Positions 21,240 through 34,098 of a stretch of DNA of 64,000 nt are shown one piece after another. The notes beneath the pieces are model-generated. The model ran no database searches. It had not been told where the DNA came from and saw only the letters and a list, made by a program, of their open reading frames with translations. Source of the DNA: Asparagopsis taxiformis (lineage: Eukaryota > Rhodophyta > Florideophyceae > Bonnemaisoniales > Bonnemaisoniaceae). Numbering within the stretch: the first letter of the stretch is position 1; each line of letters begins with the position of its first letter. The position numbers and the translations under genes are program-made. The stretch is taken from the NCBI GenBank assembly GCA_030407315.1, contig JALQPE010001860.1, positions 62,001 to 126,000 on the forward strand. Reading direction: 5' to 3'.

Positions 21240-22056
21240 CTCATAACTTCACTGCGAGTCCTGCTTCTCGAGCACGTGTCACGTCTTCCTCCCCATACGT
21301 GCCCTGTAAATACCATCATGGAATTTCAACATGCTTGCATGACCTCATCATTGCTTTCAGTATCGATAGTAAGGTTCATCGCATGCCTTCATCCATATCT
21401 TCCCACAGAGACAACTCGTACCCTTGCACGAGTACAACCATTCATCGTCGTTACACAGCCACCCCTTTCTTTCGACCGCCTGAATGTGCTCCTCATACCC
21501 ACCTCACCCATTATCTCGCTTCCCAACCCATTACAACCAATCTCCTTCCCGTCTAGTCATGCTCTCGATGCTTTTGCTTACCCGCACTTGTTTACCCTCA
21601 CCATGATCATCATCATCATGTACACATCCCCAGCACATCTACCTACCCTCGACACCAACACCCCTTCCTCACCACTTCCGTCACAAATGCTCACTCACAA
21701 TCGCCACTCCTAACTCTTCCAATCAAACACATTTCAGTTCATCTCGCAGAAACAGTTTCAAAATCTTTATGCTCAATCGATCTCAAACTACTTCCGCATT
21801 ACAGTACAACAGGTACAACAGCAGCATACATCGCGCGATAGACCACACATGTCAAACATATCGCCCGCTCGCCTAAACACCGCCGCCTCTTCCACTTGCT
21901 ACACTAACTAAGGATTAGTAATCTCAGCTGCACCATGCCACGCTCTACAAACATGCACACATGTGCACCAACAAAGGCAGTCAGGTCGGATCAAGTCTAG
22001 TCACATTGGTCGCTCTATAATACAAAACACCGTAGTGCACACACGAATGTGAGCAT

Positions 22057-22557
22057 CTAGAGATGGTTGTACGACTTGAGCTTGTTGATCCTGGACTGCT
22101 CGGGGTTATCACTGATGGTGTCAGCAATGTTCCGTCTGACAAAGGAGCTGGGCTGCGGCCTGGGGGTGCAGCGAGCGGCGAAGCGGGGCAGACAGCGGCA
22201 GTCACAGGTTCCACGCGGACGGGCTGTGAGCTGGAAGAAGCGCTCACCTCTCCTGGTGCGACGACGAATGTTGGACGGAATGTCGCGTCTGCGGAGACGA
22301 ACCAGAGTCCTGGACACGACCCTGCATCGGACACGGCCTCTGCAGCCCATGAAGCGTCTGCAACCGCCGTCACATCGGGCACTACGGAAGTTACCGAAAC
22401 GGACGTTGGATCGCTGGCCGATGAAGACGGAACCTGTGCAGCCCCTGGGGCGGCAAATGTTACCGCCACGGGAGCGGCGGGAACGGCCAGCCTCTGTGGT
22501 GTAGACGAGGGCGAGGAGGAGGAGGGTGGCGAGGAGGAAGTGGGAGAGCTTAGCCAT
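22057..22557 (-). CDS. Secreted Arg/Cys-rich protein, left copy
   Basis: A 166-residue protein of unknown family. A strong signal peptide (LSHFLLATLLLLALVYTTEAG) is followed by a highly basic mature chain with about a fifth Arg and ten Cys, grouped as CxxxxC, CxxxC and CxCxC-like clusters, so up to five disulfides are possible. A dibasic RSRRSR just after the predicted cleavage site may be processed. The C-terminus (after about residue 135) loses the Cys/Arg pattern and is polar. The protein differs from the right-hand copy only at residue 34 (Ile here, Thr there). Possible roles: antimicrobial or cell-wall/matrix protein; this is inference from composition only. Other long frames over the same DNA are by-products of its base composition. 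Confidence 0.75.
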   Translation of the reverse strand: MAKLSHFLLATLLLLALVYTTEAGRSRRSRGGNICRPRGCTGSVFIGQRSNVRFGNFRSARCDGGCRRFMGCRGRVRCRVVSRTLVRLRRRDIPSNIRRRTRRGERFFQLTARPRGTCDCRCLPRFAARCTPRPQPSSFVRRNIADTISDNPEQSRINKLKSYNHL

Positions 22558-22668
22558 TGCTGTGTGTGTGTGTGGAGGGATAGGGAGAGTGTGTGTGAGT
22601 GTGCTTGTGTGTGAGGCTGGTGGTGGTGTGTGGGGAAGTGGTGGGATCGGTGGGGAGTGAAGTGGTGG

Positions 22669-22675
22669 TTATAAA
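22669..22675 (-). promoter_or_regulatory. TATA-like box of left Arg/Cys-rich gene
   Basis: TTTATAA on the minus strand, 112 bp before the ATG. It is separated from it by a CA-rich, pyrimidine-rich leader. The same element is at the same distance in the right copy. Confidence 0.5.
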
Positions 22676-22790
22676 GGGAATTGGAATGAGGATGAGAGTG
22701 AGTACAGGCGGGAGTAAGCGAGGAATTATGGAATACATTAGGGCTGTAATACCAAAAGAGGAAGTATTGTAGGGTATGATAAACGGAACT

Positions 22791-25399
22791 GGTGGGTTAC
22801 GTGTAGAGAACCAGAGTTGGGAGCTGGTTATGGTTAGCTGGAGTGACGACAAGCGGCATATGCGCGTGAATGGGTACAATATATACGACTGTAACGCTAC
22901 CAGGGGGCGCAATTTGGGCCGTTTGGAGGCGGCGTGCCGTCGGCACAAGCAACTACGGCGTAGAATTGGAATATCATAATTTCCTGAAATTGGCAGCAAT
23001 GAGTCAGGCGGCTTCTCGATATGACGTCCGCTATTGTCGGTCTGCTAATGTGAATCAGCAATAAGGTCTACGCCAGGTACGCTGATGCCCATTAATCCTT
23101 ACGCTGCTTGATCCACTTTGCTTCAATTCTTTAACAAACATTCCGCTGCCGCCCTACGTTGGAATGCGTGCTAAAGCCGGCATGTAGTTTCGTTCTGTAA
23201 AATTCTGTCGGCATATTTTCCCAGTCCACTTTTGTCTGCAGAGCATTCCCGTACGAACAAGTGTTAATTGAACAATGAGTGGTAGACAACAGACTCTGTG
23301 CTGTACATACCCATTGCAGCATGACTAAATGTGCGCGTAGAACTTCATGTCATGGTACACGGACGGACAGCGGTGAACCAAAAGCCTGACGTGGTTATCT
23401 CTCACTGTGTATACGTCTAATATGTTAACTGGACATGTCGACATTCTGCTCTACCTGGATGGGAAAAGATGCAACACGTGATGCAGCATCGAGATACTGC
23501 TTCTACCGGTCAGTGGGAATACATACGTGCTGCAGCAGATCGGTTCTTGTTTGAACCGCACGACTGGTGCATTGCAACGGATATATGCTGTCGTTGCTTG
23601 AAGGGACGCACCGTTCGATAACCATACCAACTGATTTGTACGGTTGATGTTCTAGCTGGTTTCAACCAAGAGGATTTAGACAGCGAGGTCTCGCAAATTT
23701 GTATTACGCAACAACACATACTATCAGATGTAAGGGCATCTGTTTTTTAATCGGGGCTAGCAACGAAGTTGGTACTGAATTCAGGTATATTCCTCTCGGG
23801 GTACGGAAGGACTTTGATATGTTCCGCATCGCCATAGTCTTGTTTTTAAGCTATACCGTGGACGTTTCTTGGATTCAAAAAAGCTAGAGCGACTATCACA
23901 GATTTTGACATAATGATACTATGCCGTACAAGAGCCAAAGAAGAGAAATAGTGCAAACTAAGTGGAGAAGCAGTACGGCTTTACCGTGCTGTTTGGCAAG
24001 AGGAAATCGTGTGCGTGATTTCGCATTCCAGAGAGTATGGGAAAAAATAGACAGGACAAGACGTTTCCCATAATATACTGACCATTTGGCAGTTTTTATG
24101 GTTTCTGCTGCAATGTACGCGAATAGTGGCAAATACTCTGGTCGGAAAATTTCTGTGAACAATACGATGTTCTGAACAAGAGAAGATTGACGAAAAGCTG
24201 TTCAGCAGCAATGTCGTCAGCTCGCGTCGGGTCAATTGAAATGTACCACGTTTTTGGATGAAGTGACAGTGAATTGCATCGTTAAGATGAAGAAATTTCC
24301 TTTTTGCAAACTTACTATACGTGTAATTTCGACGAGACGGGCTGAACTCAAACAGCAGCTGCGCAGAAAATAAGGCCTTTCCTCTTAAACGAGCGAATTC
24401 AAGCGAGTGTCAGGAGCTGGACAATTCATAAACAGCCACTAATGAGGCCGTATTAGTATATACAGTACATCCAACTATAAGTTATCCGCAAATAGACGAA
24501 TGGCGCAACAGAAATGAGTGTAAAGTGTCGCCACGCGCAACTTACACATTTAATACCACACGTTTGAATATACATGTATCTCGGCACTCAAATCAATTCT
24601 AGAACGTTGTATGAATCGCGTCAATGAAATCATCCCTTCCGCGTACCCTAGTCGCAAGGTATAACTTCATTCAAAGAGCTGTCGTCTTGTTAACCAGCGA
24701 CTGCATTGGTGCTCTTCATGGTGACCGGGACAGGACAGGCAGTCTCAAATACAACCATTACGAATTTGGGTACGTGAATATGTTCCGATATTCTTTTGTT
24801 TACATCTGCCGCCAAGGTCCTCCTTCTATCCAAACGTACCTACCTAGTTGAAATGTCCAAAATGAGAAAGAACACTGTTCAGCGATGGTAGTTCTGTGCT
24901 TCAGTTACGTACTGCCAGCTATTGCTGACCGCCGTCACCCAATAGACGTCTGTTTGAAACTCGTAATGGTTGTATCGCCGCAACGAGACGGAGCAATTTT
25001 CGCCATACGATATGCTCCATGAGTAGCCTACTACTTGTCGTACAAACAAGATATGTTGGGGTTCAGGAAAGTAAAAATCCTGGAAGGCCTGTCATTTCTC
25101 TTCCCGACAGCAATGTCGACCCAGAGACTCATCTGCGTGGGTGAAGTCTGTTATTATTGCGTAACTCTTTTCGATTACAAATCTAGTGGTAGATACGAGT
25201 ACTCAAAGTGAATCCTATACTGTACGATTTTCTCCGATCTACAACAAATTCGATACCCACCGTAAAGAAAGTCAATCGATAAAGCTACCATCCACACAAT
25301 TTAATCCTTACCAAGTTGCTTACGCTGTCAATTACGCTACGCTAGGATCAAACCTTAGTATACATTTATAGAACAAAACATTCAAATTGCAATCTCTTC
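22791..25399. other. Gene-less spacer of the inverted duplication
   Basis: About 2.6 kb between the two head-to-head genes. No open frame longer than about 90 codons, no recognisable protein domain and no obvious transposon ends. It separates two presumed promoters and may hold shared regulatory sequence. Confidence 0.5.
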
Positions 25400-25560
25400 C
25401 TTCCCTCACATCATACAATGCTTCCTTTTCCAGTAATACTCACTTTCAAATCTACGTTCATTACGAACAATAACCCATTTCCGGCAGCATTCCCCATTGT
25501 ACTCCTATAATTCCTCGCTTACTCCCGCCTGTACTCACTCTCATCCTCATTCCAATTCCC

Positions 25561-25567
25561 TTTATAA
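25561..25567 (+). promoter_or_regulatory. TATA-like box of right Arg/Cys-rich gene
   Basis: TTTATAA, 112 bp before the ATG at 25679, followed by a leader made almost only of C, A and T with runs of CA. Identical to the element in the left arm. Confidence 0.5.
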
Positions 25568-25678
25568 CCACCACTTCACTCCCCACCGATCCCACCACTT
25601 CCCCACACACCACCACCAGCCTCACACACAAGCACACTCACACACACTCTCCCTATCCCTCCACACACACACACAGCA

Positions 25679-26179
25679 ATGGCTAAGCTCTCCCACTTCC
25701 TCCTCGCCACCCTCCTCCTCCTCGCCCTCGTCTACACCACAGAGGCTGGCCGTTCCCGCCGCTCCCGTGGCGGTAACACTTGCCGCCCCAGGGGCTGCAC
25801 AGGTTCCGTCTTCATCGGCCAGCGATCCAACGTCCGTTTCGGTAACTTCCGTAGTGCCCGATGTGACGGCGGTTGCAGACGCTTCATGGGCTGCAGAGGC
25901 CGTGTCCGATGCAGGGTCGTGTCCAGGACTCTGGTTCGTCTCCGCAGACGCGACATTCCGTCCAACATTCGTCGTCGCACCAGGAGAGGTGAGCGCTTCT
26001 TCCAGCTCACAGCCCGTCCGCGTGGAACCTGTGACTGCCGCTGTCTGCCCCGCTTCGCCGCTCGCTGCACCCCCAGGCCGCAGCCCAGCTCCTTTGTCAG
26101 GCGGAACATTGCTGACACCATCAGTGATAACCCCGAGCAGTCCAGGATCAACAAGCTCAAGTCGTACAACCATCTCTAG
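25679..26179 (+). CDS. Secreted Arg/Cys-rich protein, right copy
   Basis: The near-identical partner of the gene at 22057-22557: 166 residues, same signal peptide, ten Cys in the mature part, very high Arg. One amino-acid difference (Thr34) and one synonymous difference (an AGG/AGA Arg codon) were seen. The two genes point away from each other, with starts 3121 bp apart. Keeping both reading frames intact while the flanks have diverged suggests selection or gene conversion for dosage. No family is recognised. Confidence 0.75.
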   Translation: MAKLSHFLLATLLLLALVYTTEAGRSRRSRGGNTCRPRGCTGSVFIGQRSNVRFGNFRSARCDGGCRRFMGCRGRVRCRVVSRTLVRLRRRDIPSNIRRRTRRGERFFQLTARPRGTCDCRCLPRFAARCTPRPQPSSFVRRNIADTISDNPEQSRINKLKSYNHL

Positions 26180-27050
26180 ATGCTCACATTCGTGTGTGCA
26201 CTACGGTGTTTTGTATTATAGAGCGACCATTGTGACTAGACTTGATCCGACCTGACTGCCTTTGTTGGTGCACATGTGTGCATGTTTGTAGAGCGTGGCA
26301 TGGTGCAGCTGAGATTACTAATCCTTAGTTAGTGTAGCAAGTGGAAGAGGCGGCGGTGTTTAGGCGAGCGGGCGATATGTTTGACATGTGTGGTCTATCG
26401 CGCGATGTATGCTGCTGTTGTACCTGTTGTACTGTAATGCGGAAGTAGTTTGAGATCGATTGAGCATAAAGATTTTGAAACTGTTTCTGCGAGATGAACT
26501 GAAATGTGTTTGATTGGAAGAGTTAGGAGTGGCGATTGTGAGTGAGCATTTGTGACGGAAGTGGTGAGGAAGGGGTGTTGGTGTCGAGGGTAGGTAGATG
26601 TGCTGGGGATGTGTACATGATGATGATGATCATGGTGAGGGTAAACAAGTGCGGGTAAGCAAAAGCATCGAGAGCATGACTAGACGGGAAGGAGATTGGT
26701 TGTAATGGGTTGGGAAGCGAGATAATGGGTGAGGTGGGTATGAGGAGCACATTCAGGCGGTCGAAAGAAAGGGGTGACTGTGTAACGACGATGAATGGGT
26801 GTACTCGTGCAAGGGCACGAGTTGTCTTTGTGTTAAGATACGAAAGAAGGCACGGGGGAAATGCATGCGGCAGTCTTTACTATCATCACTGAAAACAATG
26901 ATGAGGTCATCAAGACAAACCAAAATTTTAGATCGCATCCGACAGGACCGGAAGTCCATGGAAGTGTTTACAGGATATGTCCAGACTCCAGTGCACAGGC
27001 ACGATCCCTTTCCCACGTCATACATGTGCACTAGAAGAAAGGAGCGGCGT

Positions 27051-27372
27051 CTGACGACAGGTACAAATCATAAAGCATTAACGCAGCAAAAGAATAATTA
27101 CAATTACAACGGGTTTTGCTGACACTGATATGTACACTATCACGCAACGTACACGTGTACAGCACAGGGGGCCATAGTTCAAACGTTGTCGTAATCGTTT
27201 TGGCCCTAATCTTAGCGAGCGGCATCATTGCCAAGTTTGAAGCCTGTGCGCATTCGGAAACGCTTTCCGACGAAACGACACCTCCCGACGTGAATGCACC
27301 TCGCAATTACGCACAGTCTGCTCTGGTATCCTGCGCACCCCGTTCATTGAGCGTCACAACGTCACGATCGTG
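27051..27372. promoter_or_regulatory. Upstream region of Sly1 gene
   Basis: About 320 bp between the end of the inverted duplication and the Sly1 start. No gene seen; presumed promoter. Confidence 0.4.
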
Positions 27373-29376
27373 ATGGATGCTTTTGGAGCCGTTTTGAACC
27401 CCGCTCTGGCCGCATTGTCCGTGCAGGATCGTCAGCGCGCCGCTCTGGAGCAAATGCTCAGCGCTTGTTCTACCGCATCGGACACGCTTGAAGATCCAGA
27501 AGATGTGTGGAAAGTTCTCATTTACGACGCCACTGGGCGCGATATCATCGCTCCGCTACTGCGCGTCGCCGACCTTCGCAAAAAGGGCGTCACATTGCAT
27601 ATGATGCTCTCCGCGAATAGACAACCAATTCCAGATGTTCCCGCCGTTTATTTCGTGCAACCAACCGAGGAGAATATCGATCGTATATGCGCCGATTCTG
27701 CAAAAGGCTTGTATGCCTCCATTTGGCTCAACTTCACCAGTAGGGTTCCGCGACATTTGCTCGAGAAAATGGCTGATACAGTGGCTACGAAGACTAATCC
27801 TGCCGCTGGATGCATTGCTCGTGTATATGACATGTACACACAGTTTCTGACCCTGGAGCATAATCTCTTCTCCCTCAATCTTCCGCATGCTTACGCCGCT
27901 CTCACTGCTCCCAAAGTTTCCAATGAAGAGGTGGAAAGCAATGTTGCCGCAATTGTAGATTCCCTGTTTTGCGCCATTGTCACCCTAGCTGCCGTGCCTA
28001 TTATTCGTGCGCAAAAGGGCGGACCTGCCCAACTCGTGGCCAACATGCTCGAACGCAGAATTCGCGAGCATCTCATTGGTAGCAATAATATTTTTGCAGA
28101 GTCTTCAGGTTCATTCGCTGCATCCTCGTCTCGACCCTTACTGATCCTCATCGATAGGAGCATTGATCTTCCCGTCATGCTGCATCACACATGGACCTAC
28201 CAAGCGCTTGCGCATGACACCTTGGGATTAAAACTCAACCGCGTGACCGTCCCAGTGAAAGAGGCAGATGCCACCGGTTCGTTGCGGAAGAGAACGTTCG
28301 ACTTGGACAAGGCCGATGCTTTCTGGGCAACTAATGCCGGTCTACCGTTTCCGATGGTAGCAGAAGCTGTTGAAACCTCCCTGCAAAGTTACAAAGATGA
28401 AGTGGCAGAATTGAATCGATCCGCTGGTGCAGTTGGTGATAATGTCATTGATCCGATGACCGCAGATGTATCAGATGCCAATACTGCTAATAAACTCGCT
28501 GCAGCCATATCAAGTATTCCGGAACTGACGAAAAAGAAGCGAACAATTGATCTACACACCAACATTGCAACCGCTCTGCTCGATCAGATTAAAGATCGTG
28601 GATTGGATGGTTACTTCCAGGTGGAGGAGGAGCTGCTTGCTCGTCCAGGAAATTTCGATGTCGAACGCATTCTAGCGTTGATACGTGATGTCAGGGGTTC
28701 TCCATCAGACAAGCTTCGTCTGTTTCTCATATACTATTTGTGCGTCGACTCAGCCACATCAGATGAATTGTCTTCATGTACTTCAGCGCTGCAAAGTTGT
28801 GGCTGCACAGACTTGCGAGCTTATAAATACCTTCAGAGTATCCGGGCGTTTACAAAGAGTATCTCGCGAACATCGGAAGTGCCTCTGGTTGCATCGAACA
28901 GTATCGGAAGCGGATATGCTGCGTCAGTTTTGGATACGCTTTCCCAAGTTGCAAATAACGTGAACAAGCTGATCATTTCCGCCGACAAAGCTTTAGTAAC
29001 TGCCAGAGTGACTCAGTCGCTGATGGATCAGAAAGGAGATGCTGAAATTTTGGAAGGATACACCCTTTTGGATCCGAAAAGTCCAAAAGGTAGTGTGGTT
29101 GCACCTCCAAAGCCGTTCAAAGAAGCGATTGTGTTCGTTGTGGGTCCGGGTAACTATATTGAGTTCCAAAACTGTCAAGATTACGTTTGTTCGGTTGTCA
29201 AACAAGAAGGTAAGACAACCAAATTGGTGCCAAACGGTAAGACAGTAATCTACGGGGTAACTGAGCTTTGCACAGGATCAGAATTCTTAGATCAGTTGCA
29301 TTCTAACGGTGGTCCACAGCCATCGACGCAAAGTAGTGCCAATGGCGCTCCGCCCAAGTCATCATCTAGCGTCTAA
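27373..29376 (+). CDS. SLY1: Sec1/Munc18-family protein Sly1 (SCFD1)
   Basis: A 667-residue protein. Sly1 signatures: WKVLIYDATGRDIIAPLL, RKKGVTLHMML, IPDVPAVYFVQPTEENIDRIC, LLILIDRSIDLPVMLHHTWTYQALAHD, and a C-terminal ILEGYTLLDPK and VVGPGNYIEFQN. These separate it from Vps45, Vps33 and plasma-membrane Sec1. Role: binds the Golgi syntaxin Sed5/STX5 and promotes SNARE assembly in ER-Golgi transport. The in-frame codon before ATG is GTG, so the start is set at 27373. A Ser/Pro/Asn-rich tail ends the protein. The convergent neighbour ends 110 bp away. Confidence 0.95.
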   Translation: MDAFGAVLNPALAALSVQDRQRAALEQMLSACSTASDTLEDPEDVWKVLIYDATGRDIIAPLLRVADLRKKGVTLHMMLSANRQPIPDVPAVYFVQPTEENIDRICADSAKGLYASIWLNFTSRVPRHLLEKMADTVATKTNPAAGCIARVYDMYTQFLTLEHNLFSLNLPHAYAALTAPKVSNEEVESNVAAIVDSLFCAIVTLAAVPIIRAQKGGPAQLVANMLERRIREHLIGSNNIFAESSGSFAASSSRPLLILIDRSIDLPVMLHHTWTYQALAHDTLGLKLNRVTVPVKEADATGSLRKRTFDLDKADAFWATNAGLPFPMVAEAVETSLQSYKDEVAELNRSAGAVGDNVIDPMTADVSDANTANKLAAAISSIPELTKKKRTIDLHTNIATALLDQIKDRGLDGYFQVEEELLARPGNFDVERILALIRDVRGSPSDKLRLFLIYYLCVDSATSDELSSCTSALQSCGCTDLRAYKYLQSIRAFTKSISRTSEVPLVASNSIGSGYAASVLDTLSQVANNVNKLIISADKALVTARVTQSLMDQKGDAEILEGYTLLDPKSPKGSVVAPPKPFKEAIVFVVGPGNYIEFQNCQDYVCSVVKQEGKTTKLVPNGKTVIYGVTELCTGSEFLDQLHSNGGPQPSTQSSANGAPPKSSSSV

Positions 29377-29486
29377 CTTGCAAACTAATAAACTAGAAAG
29401 GATCCTTCCATGTACACTTTCCAATGTGCGGTCGTCCAAAATGTCCCCATTCATCCAATAGCACTTCCACTCTTGCACGCTGCTTG

Positions 29487-31667
29487 TCACGACAACGATG
29501 CACTTCCATTGCGATCGCTACTTCGATTACAGCCTTCATCAACCACCTCCTCTTCAGTACAATCTTTCGAAACTTTGTGTGTTGATAGAGATACTTCAAT
29601 GACCTCAATCCCGTTTCCATTCGTTTCAAAATTGGATTCATCCGCCGATGGAGTCACAGTTCCCTTAGTCGTTGTACACGGCTGCGGTTTGCCCGAACTA
29701 TCTCCATGATGCACCTTCCTTCTGTACTGCTCACGTGAACCGTCAATCAATTCTCCATTGCCCGGCTGTATCTCAGCCGCTACAACCTCTCTTTTCTCGC
29801 AACTCTTCGGGGAGCAATCTATCTGCGCAGAATCATCACATCGTTGTCGCTTTTTAGGTGACTTGGAACCCTTTTTCCTCTGCGGCTCAACCTTTCTCAC
29901 ATGGACCTCATGCAGTCTTCGTTTGCAAGTAGCAAGGACCAGCGAACGAGCTACAGTACGTAACAGATCCCCATCAGCGCCTGTCAATGGAAAGTGGCCA
30001 TCCGCCCATAAAATCTCCAACGCTCGGCCTATTATACCCGAATCATAGTCTCGTGCTTTTGCAAATGCTTCGCTAGCGGTAGCGAGAGCTTCTACTGCAG
30101 ATTTCAAGCCCGCAGCTGTGACATCTTCTCCTAGTGTTGCATTTTCCTCGGCAGCTGCCTTCTTTTTCAAGTGCTTCACATCCGTTTCAAGCTCGCTCAA
30201 CCTGTTCAATATAGACGACACAAGGTCCGAACCGCCAAACGTGACAGAGTCCATGTCTTGAACTTGCGCACGGTGAGTACTGCCAGCTCCTGTATGTCCT
30301 CCCCTTATGGCATGTTCAATGAGATCTTCCGCTGCAACGTTGAGACATCCTGCAGTTCTTCTTCTTTCTCGTTCCGGATGCATTTCGCTATCCGTTCCGT
30401 CAACTTCTTCGTTTTCTTCATTCCCGGCCGATGTTTCCATTCGCGAACGAACATGTCTAGTTACTTTTGGTGTTGTTCGCGATACATCACGGGTCTGTCT
30501 TGCAGTTAGCTTGGGGGTAACCAAATTGGTTAGTTCAGATATGTACATTTCCCTGGTGAGAAGAGCAGAAGATTTCTGCTGCTCCTGATGTTTTGCTCCG
30601 CGTCCTTGGGGCTCGCGTGCCTGACGCCTTGTCCTTGGCTTTGACATACACGCATCCAAAGAAGGAATTCCAGACGGGGAAGTTCCCTTTCCGCCCAGAG
30701 CAGTACCATCTTTGTTCGCTTTGTTTGATGCAAGACCCGTTCTATGCTTTTCTCCATTGGGGAAGTCGTTTGACAAATCTCCAAAGTCTGAACTGGACGA
30801 CTTGGACTTTTTGAAAGTTTTTCGTGGGGGTGACCAATAGTTGAATGATTCCATGGGATAGAGTGGCAAGGATCCATCCTTGCTGCCTTTGTTCTTGCTG
30901 GCCTCGAAATTGCACTTATTGTCCGCAGCAGGGCTGGGCGTCGAGCTCCTTCTGCGCGCGGTGTTTTTCTCACCAAATGGAGCCATATAATTTTCGTAAC
31001 GTGACGATCTGACTCTCTTCCGCTGCGGTCTGGGTTCGGTCTGGACATTGTTGCCATCGATAGTTTCATCGATTGTTTCTTCATCTCTACATTTTCGCTG
31101 AAGACTAGTATCCTTCTGAGCAGAAGGCATGTGTGGCAACGAGCTTGGCTTCCTTCTCCTTGTAGAATTTCTCCTCCCTTCAGGAGGCTTTGGAGCTTTC
31201 TGCACAGTGGCGGCGTACTTCCCTCGACGGCCCTTGTTTGCGGTAGTGACGGGTTGTGATTGCTCACTAGACTCTGATTCTTCTTGGTCGTCATCTTCGT
31301 CTTCATCATCCTCACCCGGTGCATTTCGCAGGATTGGAATGCGGATCTTTTTGATGGTTCGACGGGCATGGTCCTCTGCGAGTCTGACTGCCTTCTGAAT
31401 TCTATCTTGGTAGCGTTTGAACTTGACGATAGAGGAGTTGTACTCCAAGCAAAAGTCACGATTGTACGAATCAAATGCGCGTATTTCCGAGGTCTTCAGC
31501 CATGCACCCGAGTTGTCATTGAAGAAGAAGACCCAGAACTTTCCTTCTTTGACCCAGAGTTCTGTGCGAGGGCAGAGCGAAACGACGGCGGGCCACCATG
31601 GGAAGCTAGACACTCTGCCAAAGATGACCATGCCGAGGCTGATGTCGGACGGCAACATGTTTGTCAT
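29487..31667 (-). CDS. PWWP-domain chromatin protein
   Basis: A 726-residue protein from the ATG at 31667. PWWP domain at about residues 5-80: GMVIFGRVSSFPWWPAVV and FWVFFFNDNSGAWLKTSEIRAF. The middle is disordered, rich in Lys, Arg, Ser and acidic runs (EDDEDEDDDQEESESS), with several likely nuclear localisation signals. A short helical domain at about residues 470-640 contains SELETDVKHLKKKAA (coiled coil) and a globular segment ending HEVHVRKVEPQRKK. PWWP domains bind methylated histone H3 and DNA, so a nuclear chromatin role is likely. No closer family can be named. Confidence 0.82.
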   Translation of the reverse strand: MTNMLPSDISLGMVIFGRVSSFPWWPAVVSLCPRTELWVKEGKFWVFFFNDNSGAWLKTSEIRAFDSYNRDFCLEYNSSIVKFKRYQDRIQKAVRLAEDHARRTIKKIRIPILRNAPGEDDEDEDDDQEESESSEQSQPVTTANKGRRGKYAATVQKAPKPPEGRRNSTRRRKPSSLPHMPSAQKDTSLQRKCRDEETIDETIDGNNVQTEPRPQRKRVRSSRYENYMAPFGEKNTARRRSSTPSPAADNKCNFEASKNKGSKDGSLPLYPMESFNYWSPPRKTFKKSKSSSSDFGDLSNDFPNGEKHRTGLASNKANKDGTALGGKGTSPSGIPSLDACMSKPRTRRQAREPQGRGAKHQEQQKSSALLTREMYISELTNLVTPKLTARQTRDVSRTTPKVTRHVRSRMETSAGNEENEEVDGTDSEMHPERERRRTAGCLNVAAEDLIEHAIRGGHTGAGSTHRAQVQDMDSVTFGGSDLVSSILNRLSELETDVKHLKKKAAAEENATLGEDVTAAGLKSAVEALATASEAFAKARDYDSGIIGRALEILWADGHFPLTGADGDLLRTVARSLVLATCKRRLHEVHVRKVEPQRKKGSKSPKKRQRCDDSAQIDCSPKSCEKREVVAAEIQPGNGELIDGSREQYRRKVHHGDSSGKPQPCTTTKGTVTPSADESNFETNGNGIEVIEVSLSTHKVSKDCTEEEVVDEGCNRSSDRNGSASLS

Positions 31668-31920
31668 TTGGAAGTAATGTTGGTTTACGTCTGGTCTGAA
31701 CAAGTTATTAGCTTTCAGGTTGCGGGCTCCTCAGAGCTGCTGGTGAGACAGTGCGCGTCATTAAAGAATGGATACTCGCATTGACGGGGAATTGGAGTAG
31801 GGGAAGAATTAGCGTGAGTTCGAAACGGCGTACAAAAACCAAATACAGTCGTGCACGATGTAAAAGGATAGGTACGCGCACACAATTTGGATGCAAATTT
31901 TTTACGGCGAAATTATCATT

Positions 31921-34098
<2,178 letters not shown>

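Larger units (their letters stand above)
21240..22790. repeat. Left arm of a large inverted duplication
   Basis: Its core, 21416-22729, is the reverse complement of 25507-26820. Both cores are exactly 1314 bp, with no indels seen and only a handful of substitutions (for example at the Ile/Thr codon, one silent Arg codon, one base 3' of the gene, and a few near the outer edge). Outside the core, homology continues but is far weaker and gapped: 21240-21415 matches the complement of about 26821-27050, and about 22741-22790 matches about 25400-25440. Confidence 0.93.
25400..27050. repeat. Right arm of the large inverted duplication
   Basis: Core 25507-26820 pairs with 21416-22729 in reverse orientation at close to complete identity. 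Identity drops abruptly at 25507 and at about 26820. Beyond these points older, gapped homology to the left arm can still be traced for roughly 100-230 bp. Confidence 0.93.

Noticed and set aside
22063..22614. A 183-residue and a 145-residue open frame antisense to the secreted gene, repeated in the other arm.
   Set aside because: They follow from the base composition and identical arms; neither has a signal peptide or domain, while the 166-residue frame has a signal peptide and an ordered Cys pattern.
30530..31474. A 314-residue minus-strand frame in another register over the PWWP protein.
   Set aside because: Low-complexity shadow of the disordered part of the real protein.
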